From Chloranthus sessilifolius (lineage: Eukaryota; Streptophyta; Magnoliopsida; Chloranthales; Chloranthaceae): DNA of 64,000 nt. Shown one piece after another: positions 11,338 to 23,398 of the stretch. Where the stretch lies: positions 39,693,596-39,757,595 of the forward strand of contig CM037588.1 of the NCBI GenBank assembly GCA_021018995.1, given 5' to 3'. The notes below the pieces were generated by a model that was given only the letters and a program-made list of their open reading frames with translations, was not told the DNA's origin and did no database searches. A program made the translations under genes and the position numbers. Numbering within the stretch: the stretch's first letter is position 1; the number at the start of each line of letters is the position of its first letter.

Positions 11338-11628
11338 CTATTGCCAAGTCAGATGCATCACACATTAACTCAAAGGGCAGGGTATAGTCAGGTGTTTAGA
11401 GTGCAGGGGCAGAGGTGAGGCAAATTTTCAAAGTTTCAAAAGCCTTTAGACATTCAGCAGAGAAGTCAAAGGCACATCCGACTGGCACAATGGTTTAGCA
11501 ATTTTGCTGAAGTCTTTGATAAACCTCCTGTAGAATCCAGCATGGCCAAGGAAGGATCTAATTTGCTTGACTGTTCTTGGAGGGGGCAGATTTTTAATGA
11601 GGTCAACTTTGGCCTTGTCTACCTCAAT

Positions 11629-12465
11629 TCAATCTTTAGAGACTACATGGCCCAACACAATTCCCTGTGTTACCATGACGTGGCTCTTCTCCCGACTTAA
11701 GCCCAAATTGGTCTCTTCACATCTTTGTAGGACTTGATGGAGGTGTTGTAGACATTGGTCAAAGCTATCCCCATAGACCGAAAAGTCATCCATAAAAATT
11801 TTCAAGAATTTGTCAATCATATCAGAAAAAATGGCATACGTACACCTCTGAAAGGTGGCAGGGGCATTACACAGTCCAAAAGGCATCCTTCTATAAGCAA
11901 AGGTGCCAAAAGGATAAGTAAATGTAGTTTTCTCTTGATCACGGGGGTGCACAGGGATCTGATTATACCCTTAGTACCCATCAAGAAAATAGTAAAAAGT
12001 CTTCCCAGCCAACTCGTCCAAAATTTGATCAATAAAAGGGAGAGGGAAGTGGTCTTTTCTGGTCTTGGAGTTGAGTTTTCGATAATCGATGCAAACTCTC
12101 TAGCCAGTGGTCTCCCTGGCTGGTCTCAACTCTCCAGAGTCGGTTGTGATCACTGTTATGCCAGATTTCTTGGGTACCACCTGGATTGGTGCCACCCATT
12201 CGAAATCAGAGATGGGGTAAATTACCCCAGCATCCAGTAACTTAATGATTTCTTTCAGAACCACCTCTTGCATGTGAGGATTAACTTTCCTCTGCATTTC
12301 CCTGGAAGGTGATGAACCCTCCTCTAAATGAATCCTATGCATACAGATTGATGCATCAATTCCTCCTAGATCAACAATGGTCCAGCCAATTGCTTTCTTG
12401 TGCTTCCTCAAAACTGTTAGCAACTCTTCCTCTTGCTCACTACTAAAAGAAGAGGAGATAATCAC
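11629..12465 (-). pseudogene. Element B reverse transcriptase region
   Basis: Minus-strand Ty3 RT. The palm region includes the block FGTFAYRRMPFGLCNAPATF and the active-site motif FMDD (in KIFMDDFSVYG), as is common in Athila elements. Upstream parts include EEGSSPSREMQRKVNPHMQEVV and DAGVIYPISDFEWVAPIQVV. It would copy element RNA into DNA in the particle. It lies between protease and RNase H as the family requires. The region is broken. Confidence 0.83.
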
Positions 12466-12543
12466 AGGAAGTTTCTCTTCTTTCTTGAGGAAAGCATATT
12501 TTAAGGTCTCTGGCAGCTTCTTGAGCTCCAGATCAGGGGCTTG

Positions 12544-13278
12544 TTATATGGATGGCAGGATTGGTGTATTGTTGGTTGGAGGAAGGGGCAGCAATGTAGG
12601 TTTCCAATTAGAATCTTCGATTAAGCCCACTAGTGGTATGTCTTCTGGCATCAAAGCTAGGCTTCCTTCCTCCACCAAGTTCCAAACTTTAGTTAAATCA
12701 GTGACAATGTTGCTCCACTCCAGCAGAGTGGGCAGTTCTTCTTCAACAATTTCTTCTAGTACATCCACTACAAAGCATTCCTCATTGTCCAGTTGAGGGT
12801 ACTTTGCACTGTTGTACACATTAAGCTCAACTTTCATATGCCCGAAAGTGACCTCCATGATTCCAGACCTGCATTGAATGCATGCATTGGCAGTGGCCAA
12901 GAATGGTCTGCCCAGAATAACAGGTATCGGAGATGTACTTTTGTTACAACCCATGTCCAAAACAAGGAAGTCTGCAGAGTAGATGAACTTGTCTACCCCC
13001 ACTAGGACATCCTCAACCACTCCCATGGGTTTCCTCTCAGACCTATCAGCCATCAATAAAACAATGGGGGTGGGCTTCAGCTCCCCCAAACCTAACTGCT
13101 GATATACACTGTATGGCAGCAGGTTAACACTGGCTCCAAGGTCCAAAAGGGCCCTTCCAATCGTGTGGTCACCAATAATATAGGGAATAGTGGGTATCCC
13201 TGGGTCTTGCAACTTCTCAGGCATTGTCATGGTTAATACAGAATTCACTGTTTCAGTCGCAAAAACCTTCTTGGACAA
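12544..13278 (-). pseudogene. Element B aspartic protease region
   Basis: Minus-strand retroviral-type protease domain with the DLGASVNLLPYSVY active-site block (D-L-G-A in place of D-S/T-G-A, as usual in Athila), then VDKFIYSADFLVLDM and PVILGRPFLATANACI. It would process Gag-Pol. A poorly conserved linker toward RT follows. Confidence 0.82.
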
Positions 13279-13545
13279 ATGGCCTCTGGCCTTCCTTTTT
13301 TGAGTACAGAGGTCTTTCAGAAACTTTGCATAGTCTAGGACCTGTCAGATTGCATTAAGCAGGGGTAAATTTATCTTGACCTGCTTAAAGGTCTCCATCA
13401 TTTCCTCGATCTGTGCCTGACCCTTATCAAAAGGGGCAGGGCCACTCAAAGCTTGAGGAAATGGCAGCTGAGGTACTGCTGGTTCCTAAGCTGCAAGCCC
13501 ATGGCTGAACTTTTGCTTATTTCTTTTTTCGATTTTTATCTCCTC

Positions 13546-15000
13546 CTAAGGCTCAACTACAACCTCTTTATTTTTCCCTTGTTGAAGGGCAGCAGGCAGT
13601 TCTTTACTCTGTGTCTTAACAAAATCCTTATCACTTTCACATGACATTTCCTTAGGATAGACCTCTCCATGTTCCTTTCCCACCTGGTTGTCTACCATCT
13701 TACCAGACCTTAGGGCAGTTATGGCATTGGCCCCCTCAAAATTGGAGGAGCCTTCTCCGATGGAATACTGGCCCTTAGGGTTGGCAATTGGTTGGCTTGG
13801 CAACCTGCCCTCCTCTCTTTTAGCCAGAGCATTGGCTATTTGGCCAAGCTGCTCTTCTATTTTCTTAATGCTTTGACTGTGAGAAGTCACAGTCTCAGTT
13901 AAGGGTCCAAGGCTTTGCAATTGGGCTAACACCTGGTCCTCGAAGGAAGCACTCCGGAGCTGGGGTGGTGGAACTACCAGTTGATGTTGTTACTGGGGCT
14001 GCTGTTGTTGGAAATTTGACCTTTGGGCATAACCCTGGTTAAACTGCTGCTGTGGCCTTTGAGGTAAGGCCAACATTTGTTGTGGCTGCATATAATTGTC
14101 TTGCCTCTACCTTAAATTTGGGTGGTCTCTCCATTGGTAGTCAGCATTTTGGTGCTGGTATCCATATGGTTGTTTATTGTAGCCACCAGATTGTTGCTAT
14201 CCAAAAGATTAGGCAACAGTAGCCTGTTCCATTATAAACTCAGGGTATTGCCTCGCAGATGGACATTCTTCTACTGTGTGCTGTGGAGATTGGCATATCA
14301 GACATGCCTCCATCACTTGTGCAGCCATTCTGGGCTGCACCACAGTCAAAAGTTTATCAAATCTTTTAGTAAGATTGGCCATCTGCATTCTTAGATCATC
14401 ATTTCCCCTAACTTCATACAGTTTTCCTTTAGAAGTCTCAACAAGTCCCAGCTTAGGAGAAGGTTCTTGAACAGTTCTAGAAGAGGACATCTTCTGGAAA
14501 GCATTTTTACTTATGACCTCGAACAAGTCCCATGCCTCATCAGCTGTTTTATGCATGTACGTTCCACCACAAGAGGCATCTACCATGTCTCTGCTCTTCT
14601 CATCAATCCCATTATAGAAGCTCTGGACAAGCTGCCAGTCAGGGATCTTGTGGTGGGGACATTGTTTGAGCATCTCTTTAAATCTATCCCAGCACTGGTT
14701 AAAATCTTTAGTTGGGGACTGGGCAAAAGAAAGTATGCCTTTCCTCAACTGGCTGGTCTTGGTCTCTGGGAAAAATTTAGACAGAAATCTTGTCTGGAGG
14801 TCTTTCCAGGAAGTGATGCTGTTGTTTGGGAGAGTAGATAACCAGGTTATGGCCCTATCCTTTAGGGAGAAAGGAAAGAGCCTTAACCTAGTGGCTTCTG
14901 GTCCCAAACCAACAATGGAGAATGTCATGCACAGGGCTAAGAACTGGTCAATGTGCTTGTAAGGGTCTTCCTTACTAAGCCCATGGAAAGAGAGAAGCAT
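13546..15000 (-). pseudogene. Element B gag region
   Basis: The minus-strand gag is nearly co-linear with A's. It shows LSFHGLSKEDPYKHIDQF, RLRLFPFSLKDRA, the CWDRFKEMLKQCPHHKIPDW helix, DASCGGTYMHKTADEAW, and the zinc-knuckle-like ACLICQSPQHTVEECPSA. The C-terminal part has SIKKIEEQLGQIANALAKREEGRLPSQP (about 13790-13880). It would form the particle shell and bind RNA. Confidence 0.83.
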
Positions 15001-15941
15001 TTGGATGATGGAAGTTTTGATTTCGTAGTTTCCTTGCTACTGACTTTATTGAAGACAGTGATAAGAATGGGGTGAATGAAAATGAATGAAAGGTGGATTG
15101 AAAATGATAGAGCAGCAAGCCTTAAATATACACAATCCTACAAGATACAGCGCCTGTTGTAGCAAGTTTTGATAAGTAAGAGTTTGTCCCACAGGGAAGT
15201 TGATCTTAAGCTCCAAGGGAGCCATCTTTAGTAGGCCCTCCATATCTGACTATAAATCTGGCAATCCTAAATGGAAGGAGATTTAGGGTCACTAAAATCT
15301 AAATTCTAAGGTATCCTAATGTCTAAACTATAGAAAGAGTTAAGAAAGAAGATGGAGTGAGAAAATATATATAAAAGGGTGAGAAGTATGCTATTAGGTT
15401 CAGATTTGAAGGGTTTCATGACTCACATTCAGATCTGCTGCTATAGAAGTCCTATCCAATAGCTACATTATCTCCACTGAGGAGAAAGAATCCAACTCAT
15501 CTCTGTGCCATGATCCAATCCCTTTATGGCTATAACCTGTCCACTTAAATGGTCACAGACTATCCAATTGGGGAACCACAGTCCAGAGATGGGTCAGAAC
15601 AAGTTTATCATTGTAGGCACTACTTCATCCAGGCTACAAGCACAAGAATCCATAGGGAACCTCTACCTCTAAAGTGCTGTGTGTGGGGCTAGGCCTGTAT
15701 GGGAGCATGTTAGCCCAGACATATAGAACCAACAAGAGTTTGAGTGCAGCCTTAGATCCAGCCGTCCACTTCTTTAGAGAGACTGCAGTGATCCAGTCGC
15801 AAGCCTATAATCTCTATAACCAAACCAGATCTGCCATCTGATGGCGGGTCTATACACATACAGGGGAATTTATCCCAGCACAATCTCTCATAGGGCTATA
15901 AGCACAAGTGCAGAGAAGAACAATCCGTCTTGAGTCTGTGG

Positions 15942-15946
15942 GTTGG
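15942..15946 (+). other. Target site duplication GTTGG (left)
   Basis: A 5-bp duplication matched by 17819-17823 around the solo LTR, the size expected for LTR retrotransposon integration. Confidence 0.85.
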
Positions 15947-17818
15947 TGATAAGTAGTGAAAAATACCATTTTTTACCCCTCAACATGAGCCTTGAAAGAC
16001 CCTTGAGAGGACTAAATAAGTGCTTTAGTGTTCATATTGCAGCTAACCAAAAAGACAGGTCCAAATCCGAAAACCATCCTAAAATGATCAAAAATCTGAC
16101 AACGCATGTCAAACCCAAAGAGGGAGTGAAGAAATAGCCTCAGCAATGGCTAAAAAGGTCCTAAAAGAGCAAGAAAAGACCTGAAGAAGAAGAAGGATCC
16201 ATTCGCAAAGAAGAATGGAAGCTAAAAGTTCAATTCGCAAAGGACATCTACTATTCGCAAAGAACTTTGAACTTTGCGAAAAGAAGAGAAGTCCTTTGCG
16301 AAAAGACCTCCTGAAGCCAAAATGCTCTGCGAAAAGAAGAGAAGTCCTTTGCGAAAAGATCTCCTGAAGCCAAAGTCCTTTGCGAAAAGATCTCCTGAAG
16401 CCAAAATGCTTTGCGAGGAGCCAAAATGCTTTGCGAAGAGAGATTACGGAGCCAAACTACTTTCTTGAAAAAGCCCTTAAACTATGCGAAATGGCATTAC
16501 GGGATTTGCACTCGTCAGAAGGTATTTAGGAAACTTTGCACGCGCCCCAATGCGTTTTAAAACCCAAGGACATTGGAAGATTACGAGCACAGAACCAAAG
16601 GCATATTCCACCCCATGTGAACACCCAAAAGATGAAATTACTTGGCGGGAACTTCTAGAAGCTCAAACAGATTTTTGAATTACATAGCAATTGATGCCTC
16701 TGTTTCTGATTGGTGAACGGATCAAGCATTTACGATTGGCGAGCAGATCTGGATCACGGTGCTCGACTCCTATTGGTTGATCTGATCTATCCAATTACGA
16801 TTGGTTGATACACATACGAGGTGGCTTAGGGAAAACTATAAAATAGGCGAACCATTTGCCCAATTTGGGTATCCAGTTTTAGAGTTTTCATCTCTGTTTC
16901 CCCATTCGGTCGAGCTCATCTGATTCCTGTAATCCCTTCTTGTATTTTACCTTTGAGAGCCATTCGAGTGATTTGTACTTCAAGTTCGGATTCAAGGCGT
17001 AAATCTGAGGGCTCTACTGAAGCTGTGTAAGTCTGAGGGCTCTCTAAACCGTGCTCTGTAATTATAACGTTGGATTTTAAAGGTTCTTTGTATCTTCTCC
17101 ATTGGCATTGGAGTCATGTCGAGGGTTCTGAATGTTCACCTTAGTGCAATAGACTTCTTTAGATTCACTCATCCGCATCCAACTTCCCTTAATTCATCAT
17201 CCCCGTATGAATTAGCGTTGGTAACCTAATTCAAGCAAAGATTTACAAGGATGTTCATGTTCGAAATAAAGAATAGGCCACTAGTCGATGATCCGTGACA
17301 AATCACACCATAAGTCTAAACCTATTCCTTAATTCGGATTTATTTCTCTCTTACATCTTTGGTAGCGGATGAAGATTGAATCTGCTCTGTTGAACTACTG
17401 ATTCTCCATTAAAATTCAAAGGCTAAAATACATGAAGCTATTATTTCGCATTTGTCTTATTTTAAACACCTCCACAACTCGGATCCGGATCAATGAAGTT
17501 AGTTCTTTTCTTTATTTGCTTTTAGTTAAACGTGACAAAACCCAACACTCTCTTTTATCTATTCTTTATTTTAGATAATTATAGAGCCAGATCTGGTAGC
17601 ACAGATCTGGAGGTTTATCTCTCATTTTAGACAAACTTCTCTGTGGACGATCTTGAAATACTTACTTTTAAAACTTGCTACAATTGGCCCTGATCTTGCA
17701 GGCCAGTGTTAGCCCCAATGTGCTGATATCCCTTTCATAAGTTAACATCCATATAATTTAGCATTCTTTAATTCTTTAATTTTTTGCACACATTTTTGGC
17801 ACACTTGGAGCGACAACA
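15947..17818 (+). mobile_element. Solo LTR inserted in element B's LTR
   Basis: A 1872-bp plus-orientation unit that begins TGATAAG and ends CGACAACA. It is flanked by GTTGG on both sides (15942-15946 and 17819-17823). Removing it restores the sequence seen uninterrupted in A's LTR near 5950, so the empty site is visible in the same window. Its outer block TGAAAAATACCATTTTTTAC resembles the A/B LTR outer block, and it shares AACTTGCTACA near the inner end, so it is a related Athila-type family. No internal genes are present, as expected for a solo LTR left by LTR-LTR recombination. Its own motif cluster is TTTGCGAA-based (16200-16500). Confidence 0.85.
16200..16500 (+). repeat. TTTGCGAA motif cluster in the solo LTR
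   Basis: About ten copies of ATTCGCAAAG or CTTTGCGAAAAGA, in both orientations, alternate with CTCCTGAAGCCAAA-type units. Partial tandem duplication is visible at 16290-16440. It occupies the same LTR position as the CGCGAG cluster of A/B but uses another motif. Confidence 0.75.
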
Positions 17819-17823
17819 GTTGG
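17819..17823 (+). other. Target site duplication GTTGG (right)
   Basis: The right-hand copy of the 5-bp duplication at 15942-15946. Confidence 0.85.
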
Positions 17824-19370
17824 CTTCACCCTAAGGCTATAACCTGTCCACTTAAATGGTCACAGACTATCCCAGAGGCTATCCTCCTCACAAAGCTCAA
17901 GATAGAACAAGAAACATTGCTGCCACCACCATGTTCACAAGGCTATAAAAGCTCATTGCTCCCATGGGGACTTCAGATCTAGTGGGTCCTGTGGTGGGGC
18001 TAGGCCTGTATGGGAGCATGTTAGCCCAGACACACAGGTCACTTGGATCTGAGTAAACCATAAAATCAGTCCTCCATTGCTTGCAATACATCCTAGCAAT
18101 GGAGGATCTCAAGGTAGCACCCTTGTACAGAACAACTCACAAACAGAAATCCCATAAATGTAAAATACCCTACCATAAAATTCCATTAATCTATTCCAAA
18201 TAGTCATACAAAGGCATAGCCAGCAAGTGCTGAGCTATGGAGAGAAGAAAAAGTAAAAAGAAATCTACCTAAACCTTACTAGAGATCTACAGCTACTGCC
18301 AGAAGATAGACAAAATTCTATTCTAAGAAGTGAGGCCCCTAAACCAAAACCACGCTTAGGTTTATGTAGCAATTAGTTTGGCGGCGCATTAGGGTTAGGG
18401 AACCCTAATTTTAATAATGCCACATGGCCTAATACTATTCCTTGGATGCCTCGGGGCGTGTGCACAAAACTTAGAGCATTGGAGTGCGTGCCCTAATTGC
18501 TAGAAGTTCCAAGAATGTCCTCTGCAGATGTGAGGGAGAGTTAGAGTTCAGAGCCTCGCCAAGTAGCACTGGTTTCCAAGACTGTCGTGTGGTAGCAATG
18601 TCTTCACGAGATTGGATTAGCTTGAAATTCTAGCTGTCACGGGGTTGTCTTAGTTGTAGCTAAAGCAGTCGCACGATAGAGCATTGAATCCTCGCGGGAT
18701 TGCTCTGGTCTTCGCGGGATTGCACTTTCCTTCTGAATGGCGCGGGAATCGCGAGAGCAGTTTGTTTCTCAATGGATCTTCATGAGGATCCTCTGGAGGA
18801 TGTGATGTGCATTGGTCTCTGAACTGTGCGAGAGGTTTTTCAAGTTTCGTCCATGACCATCGCTTGACATTTGCTGCAGAGATACCTGGAGCTCTCTCTC
18901 CTCAGCTGATCTGAGTGAACTACGAGAGGTTTGAGAGCTGCTTTCTTGACCTGTGCGAGACTGCACGATCATTTATATTTGAGCTTCACGAGAGCTACGT
19001 GAACTATGCTGCAAGAGCTCTTCTGTCATTAAACTGTGCGAGAACAGCGCGGACAATTGGTATGATGTCATGGAAACTCGCAAGGATTACGCGAGGCAAG
19101 CTTTCTGAGTCATGTGAACCTTACGACAGCTATGCAAGGCTCATTTCTTTCTTTGCTGTTGTTGTGCTCTGCCTTCATGCAATCAGGCTCTCTGTCTTCC
19201 ATTCATCTAGGAGACTTCTGGGGCAAAAGTGGGCACCTTAGCAGGATTAAGGCCTTATTCCAGCTGCTGTTTATTACCTGCAGAACAGGCTTAAAATACT
19301 TTTATTAAATGATTAAGGGTTCAACAAAGATTAAGTTAAGGGGTGAAAAGTGGTACTTTTCAGGTCTTAA

Positions 19371-19808
19371 TAGGGGGCCACATGTTTTTACCTTTTTTGC
19401 CCCTAGGGTTCGGTTTGCCATATCTTTTGACGTACACCTCCGATTGGGAAAATTCTTGGACCGTTGGAAAGCCGACGACCTCTACTCTTCAATGGTATAG
19501 GAGTTGGTCATTGTAGAGGGTCGTAGCTAGTTCTGGTGCACCCCTCCTCCTTATTGCCTAGGAAGGTTAGGTTTAGGGTTCAGAAAGGGTTCTAAGGGTC
19601 GGGGTTGGTTTCTAAATGTTCGGGGTAAGTTCCTAAAGGTTCGGGGTAGGTTCCTAAGGGTTTGGGGTAGGTTCCTAAGGGATCTAAGGTGATTCCTAAA
19701 GGCTTGGGGTGATTCCTAAGGGTTCCATTCATGCCGTAAAAAGCTTAGAACTGCACCTCTCTCGAAAGGTGTTTCGATCGGGCCTTGGGCCAAATTTGGG
19801 TGTCTACA
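19371..19808 (-). repeat. Element C 3' LTR
   Basis: The LTR begins TGTAGACACC at 19808 and matches 34323-34760 closely. It includes an imperfect AGGTTCCTAAGGGT tandem stretch (19620-19730) with 18-24 base units that is also present in the 5' LTR. Confidence 0.82.
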
Positions 19809-19826
19809 GATGCCCCTCTTTGGCAT
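19809..19826 (-). other. Element C polypurine tract
   Basis: The minus strand reads GCCAAAGAGGGGCATC directly before the LTR start TGTAGACACC, as expected for plus-strand priming. Confidence 0.75.
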
Positions 19827-20124
19827 CCGATCACTAATGATCGTATGCCAAAGAAAAGAGACATCTGAAGAGGCCCAAGGCATTACTGATGGCCCTGATT
19901 ACTTGGTATCAAATCTGTTTCTCTGCAGGATGTGTTTGCTCAATGCCTTTTTAAAAAGTGGCCTTTTGGGTCGCATGCCTCAACATAGGATCAATCCTGC
20001 ACATAGCAAAGTAATTCTCAAACCGTCAATGATCGAAAGTGCAAATATATGTAAAACCAACAAAAAGGGCAGAAGACCCCTCCTCAATTAGATCCTGAGA
20101 TGGCTATAGAGGGGGAATTTTAGT

Positions 20125-20197
20125 CTGGTGCAACTAATAGTTGCGCCAGGCCAAATTGGGGGAGAAAATGCACTGGCGTAACTATTAGTTGCGCCAG
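20125..20197. repeat. Two 25-bp palindromes ahead of the antisense ORF
   Basis: Copies at 20125-20149 and 20173-20197. The consensus has arms CTGGCGCAACTA and TAGTTGCGCCAG around one central base. Three further copies lie in this element's 5' LTR (34157-34182, 34255-34279, 34291-34316). A weak TATA-like CTTATATGCC follows at 20221 and the ORF begins at 20267 or shortly after. Confidence 0.85.
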
Positions 20198-20266
20198 GTT
20201 TGACCCGGGGGCAGTGGGGACTTATATGCCTGAGTTAGCCCAGAAATCATTTCTTTTTATTTTGAC

Positions 20267-21880
20267 TTGGCTCCTTTGACCGGCCCGTTTTTGCTCTCTT
20301 TTTTTTTTCAAAGGCGGGTCCATCACCCTACATTGATTCTTATCTTCCCAAAAGATCCTTGTACGTTCATGGACCCGCTTCCTAACCCTCCCTTATGTGG
20401 AGGGCCCGAAGCCAATTTATCCTCTTTGTTGGGCCTGGGGCCCAAGTTCCTGGCGGCCTGGTTTGGGAGTTTGAACGAGAGTGAGCTCGCCAACTTGGAG
20501 CTCCTTGGGCTATCTCGCCTTCCTTCCTTCCTAGAGATTCCTCTTCGGTGGGAACTCCTTCATGTTGCCACTTCGTGCTGGGATGTGAACCTCCACGTAT
20601 TCCATTTTGGGAAGTGGGAGCTGACCCCAACCCTCGAGGAGCTATCTAATTTATCTGGCCTGAAGCTTCACAGGGGCCTTGCAAGAGTTATGCCTAGGCA
20701 AGGGTATTCTAGATCTGTTCACCTTACTCTCAGTTTGAAGAAATCCGAGTATGAGAAGAGCCTCATCGGGGGGCCCACAAGGTGTTAGCTGAAATTCCTC
20801 AAAGAACTTTTCGGTGATGAAAGCCTCTGAAAATTGCCAGTTAGGAGTGTCTTTAACGTGAAAGCTCTAGCACTTGGTCTCATCTCTGAAATCCTCTTCT
20901 ACACCGACGGAGAGAGCTTCTCATTGGTAGTTTGTGATATTTTGATGGAGCTGGAGGCAGGCCGGTCCATGATGCACTTGGTGCTTGCCGAGCTGTACCG
21001 ATGCCTTGACTCTTTTGCCTTGGGAAAGGTGGAGGGCCTTCAGGGATGCCCCTTGTTGCTCCAGGTCTGGCTGGGTGAGCATTTTGTAATTTTGGGGCTC
21101 GTGCCCCGCTTTTATGTTGCTCGAGGCGAGGTGGCCCAATGTTTTTTGGGTAGATGCCACTTGCTTCCAGTTGCTTCCCCAGGGTGATATGTCGGCTCTG
21201 AAACTTTGGTTGGTCGATGCTGAGCTGACATGGAGGCTTCCTTGGTTGGACCGGGCCTTCCCAGTGATTCGTTCTAGATACCATGAGGGCATCACCTTCC
21301 TAGGACTGACTGGCTGCACCTTCTACTTCCCATTTCGGGTGTTGCATCAATTCGGCTGCCCTCAGCAGGTGCCTTGTGAGGCCAGACCCCCTTTATGTGA
21401 TTTGATCTTTTCTAGGGGATCCTCTGGGGACATAGATCGAATTGCTGCTCTTTAGGAGACGCGTTAGTCGACATTGATGTGTGATTTTGAGCAGGGAGAC
21501 TCAGTTAGAACTTCTCCTGAGTATGAGGCCTGGCTGTTGACTGAGCGGCCTGCCGCTGATGGCCTGAATTTGTCAGAGATCATTGATACTGGAGGCCCCT
21601 GGCCAAAGAAAGAGGCATCGCTTCGAACCCGTATCGAGCTATTGGTGGATGAGAAGAGGGTCCTGCAAGAACTCTTGGCATGAGAGAGGGTTAGAGCAAA
21701 CACAGCGGAGAGTGAGGTTCTCCGTTTGAAGGGATCACTGAGCATTGCTTTTGAAGCCGCCGACTCTTCTCGAAAGAGGTTCAAGAGCCTGCATGGTCGT
21801 TGGCTGACTGAGAGGAATGTCCGAGAGGATGACCTTTATGCTAAGATTAGCGCTTTGAAGCGCGAGGTGGGCCGTTAACT
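20267..21880 (+). pseudogene. Element C antisense ORF (DUF7745-like, coiled-coil tail)
   Basis: This ORF runs opposite to gag-pol, between integrase and the 3' LTR, where Tat-lineage elements are known to carry additional antisense ORFs. The N-terminal part has WDVNLHVFHFGKWELTPTLE and ELSNLSGL, which match the F-x-F/W-x-L-x-P-T-L-E-E pattern I associate with DUF7745 proteins. A middle globular part includes WLVDAELTWRLPWLDRAFPV. The C-terminal part (about 21600-21880) is charged and helical (RTRIELLVDEKRVLQELLA; later KISALKREVGR), likely a coiled coil. Function is unknown. It is preceded by the same palindromes found in the element's LTR. The copy is broken in a few places. Confidence 0.65.
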
Positions 21881-23398
21881 CCTTCCTGCACACAGAACTT
21901 TTTTGCACAAATCATATACAGAGAAAAAAGGGCGTAGAAAACCCCTTTACAGATACACACACATTTTTGGTATACATATTTTCTTCATGTTTTTATTGTT
22001 TTTTTTTTTTAATTTTTTTTTTTGCTTTATACTTGTAAAAAGGAAAACACGTCAGTCATCACACCGACTATTTTTTGGGATGTGGTGTAAGTGATGTAAA
22101 AGGCAATTATATACATCTATACAGATCTAATTTTGGTTTATATATATTGTCCCACCCTTTTTTTTTTATGCCTTGATAATGAGACAGAGTAACGGGTCCC
22201 ATTTTGAGCATAGTTGAACTCTTTCATGCAGTCGGACCTGAGTGAGTTTCCAGATTTTACCAAGGCCAGAACGTTGATCCCTCTGGATTGAGTTAAACCT
22301 TTCTCCTTGCCTCGGGTCATACGTTTAACGGTGTGGGTTTCACAAAGATAATTATGGTCGAGAGCCGATTTGAACTAGCATGAGCGGCCTAGTCAGACAA
22401 GAGGGTACAGGAAGAGTTACAAAAGGGTTCCTCAAACATCAATCTTCTTAATCAGTCCAAACCTTTCTTTTTCAATTTTTTTTCTCTTTTTTTATTTATC
22501 TCCCCCCCCTTTTTTTTTACCCGTGGCGCCCCTTCGGGTTTTCACCACGTCCATGGGTTTAGCTCTCTTACCCCAAGCGCCCTTTCGAGTTTTCACCTGG
22601 TCCGCACAAGCCCGCTGTTTTTATCCGTAATGCCCTTTCGGGTTTCACTACGTCCATCTTGCTTTGAGCTTGTATTTTTATTTTATTTTTTATTCTTTTT
22701 TATTATTATTTTTTTTTTTGTTTCAAGAGCCACGACATAAACGTCGATTCCGTCATAGCAGGCTGGATGGGGTTCTGGTGTCGTCTCACGACTCGGCTTA
22801 TGTTGACTTAACAGATTTTATAACTGCTTGCGAACCTACAAAGAGGGCTTCTTTCAAGGTGTAGCTTGGCCATGGGTTAAGTTAGGATTTGAGGTATGTT
22901 GGGCTAAAAGGGTTTCCTTGATACGGCTTCAGTTTTCTCAACATACTTTCTTCCTTGGGGATTTTACTGTACATGCCCCGTGATTCTTCTACATTTTTTT
23001 TGTTCTTTTTGCTTCATTGCAATCTCTTTTTGAGGTTTTGCTTTTTCGATTTTTTTGGATTTGATAGTAACTTTATACGCATGCATCTTTTCTCTCTTTT
23101 TTTTTGGTATATGTACACGTATATTTTTTTGGGGGAATGGGTTTATTGAAAGAAAGGCCCAGGCTCAAATGGGATAGCAAAGGATATCATCATTTTTAGG
23201 GATGTTTTTGGGCTACTATGCTTGGAATGATGGCCTCTTTTGGGTGGTTTTTAAGCAGTCACGTATTTGTTTCATCAATACTTACCTTATCGTGATAGAC
23301 TAAGAGGAGAACCGTCGGACGTATCCAGCGTTGATGGGCTCAGGAAGATGATCTCCGTCCATGGTGGTGAGGTGGATGGCGTATCCTGGCAGCACTTC
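21881..23398. other. Non-coding T-rich 3' region of element C
   Basis: A long interval between the antisense ORF and integrase, with poly-T runs (near 22000-22022, 22505, 22700, 23100) and a short degenerate repeat built on GCGCCCTTTCGGGTTTTCACC (about 22525-22655, three copies). No coding potential is recognised. Plant Tat elements often have such long 3' untranslated regions. Confidence 0.5.

Larger units (their letters stand above)
7473..19370 (-). mobile_element. Athila-like LTR retrotransposon B
   Basis: A minus-strand Ty3/gypsy element of the same family as A. In reading direction: LTR (19370 to about 15135, split by a solo LTR), gag (15000-13546), protease (13278-12544), reverse transcriptase (12465-11629), RNase H (11337-10855), integrase (10745-9589), a motif-rich promoter-like block, then an extra ORF (8466-7556) into which A is inserted. 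The remainder, with the 3' LTR, is presumably beyond the window start on the far side of A. Domain order and the integrase and gag sequences fit Athila. The element is broken, with roughly ten breaks. Confidence 0.82.
15135..19370 (-). repeat. Element B LTR (interrupted by a solo LTR)
   Basis: Aligned by eye to A's LTR: the AACTTGCTACA and CTGTGGGACAAACTC region (minus), the gene-like blocks near 15480-15900 and 17830-18110, and the outer block GACCTGAAAAGTACCACTTTTC close to 19360. The copy is split at 15946/17819 by a younger solo LTR. CGCGAG-type motifs cluster at about 18540-19140. The outer end touches element C's LTR. Confidence 0.75.

Noticed and set aside
16274-16468. ORF with AKRSPEAK-type repeats as a small protein
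   Set aside because: It is a frame through the TTTGCGAAAAG motif cluster of a solo LTR.
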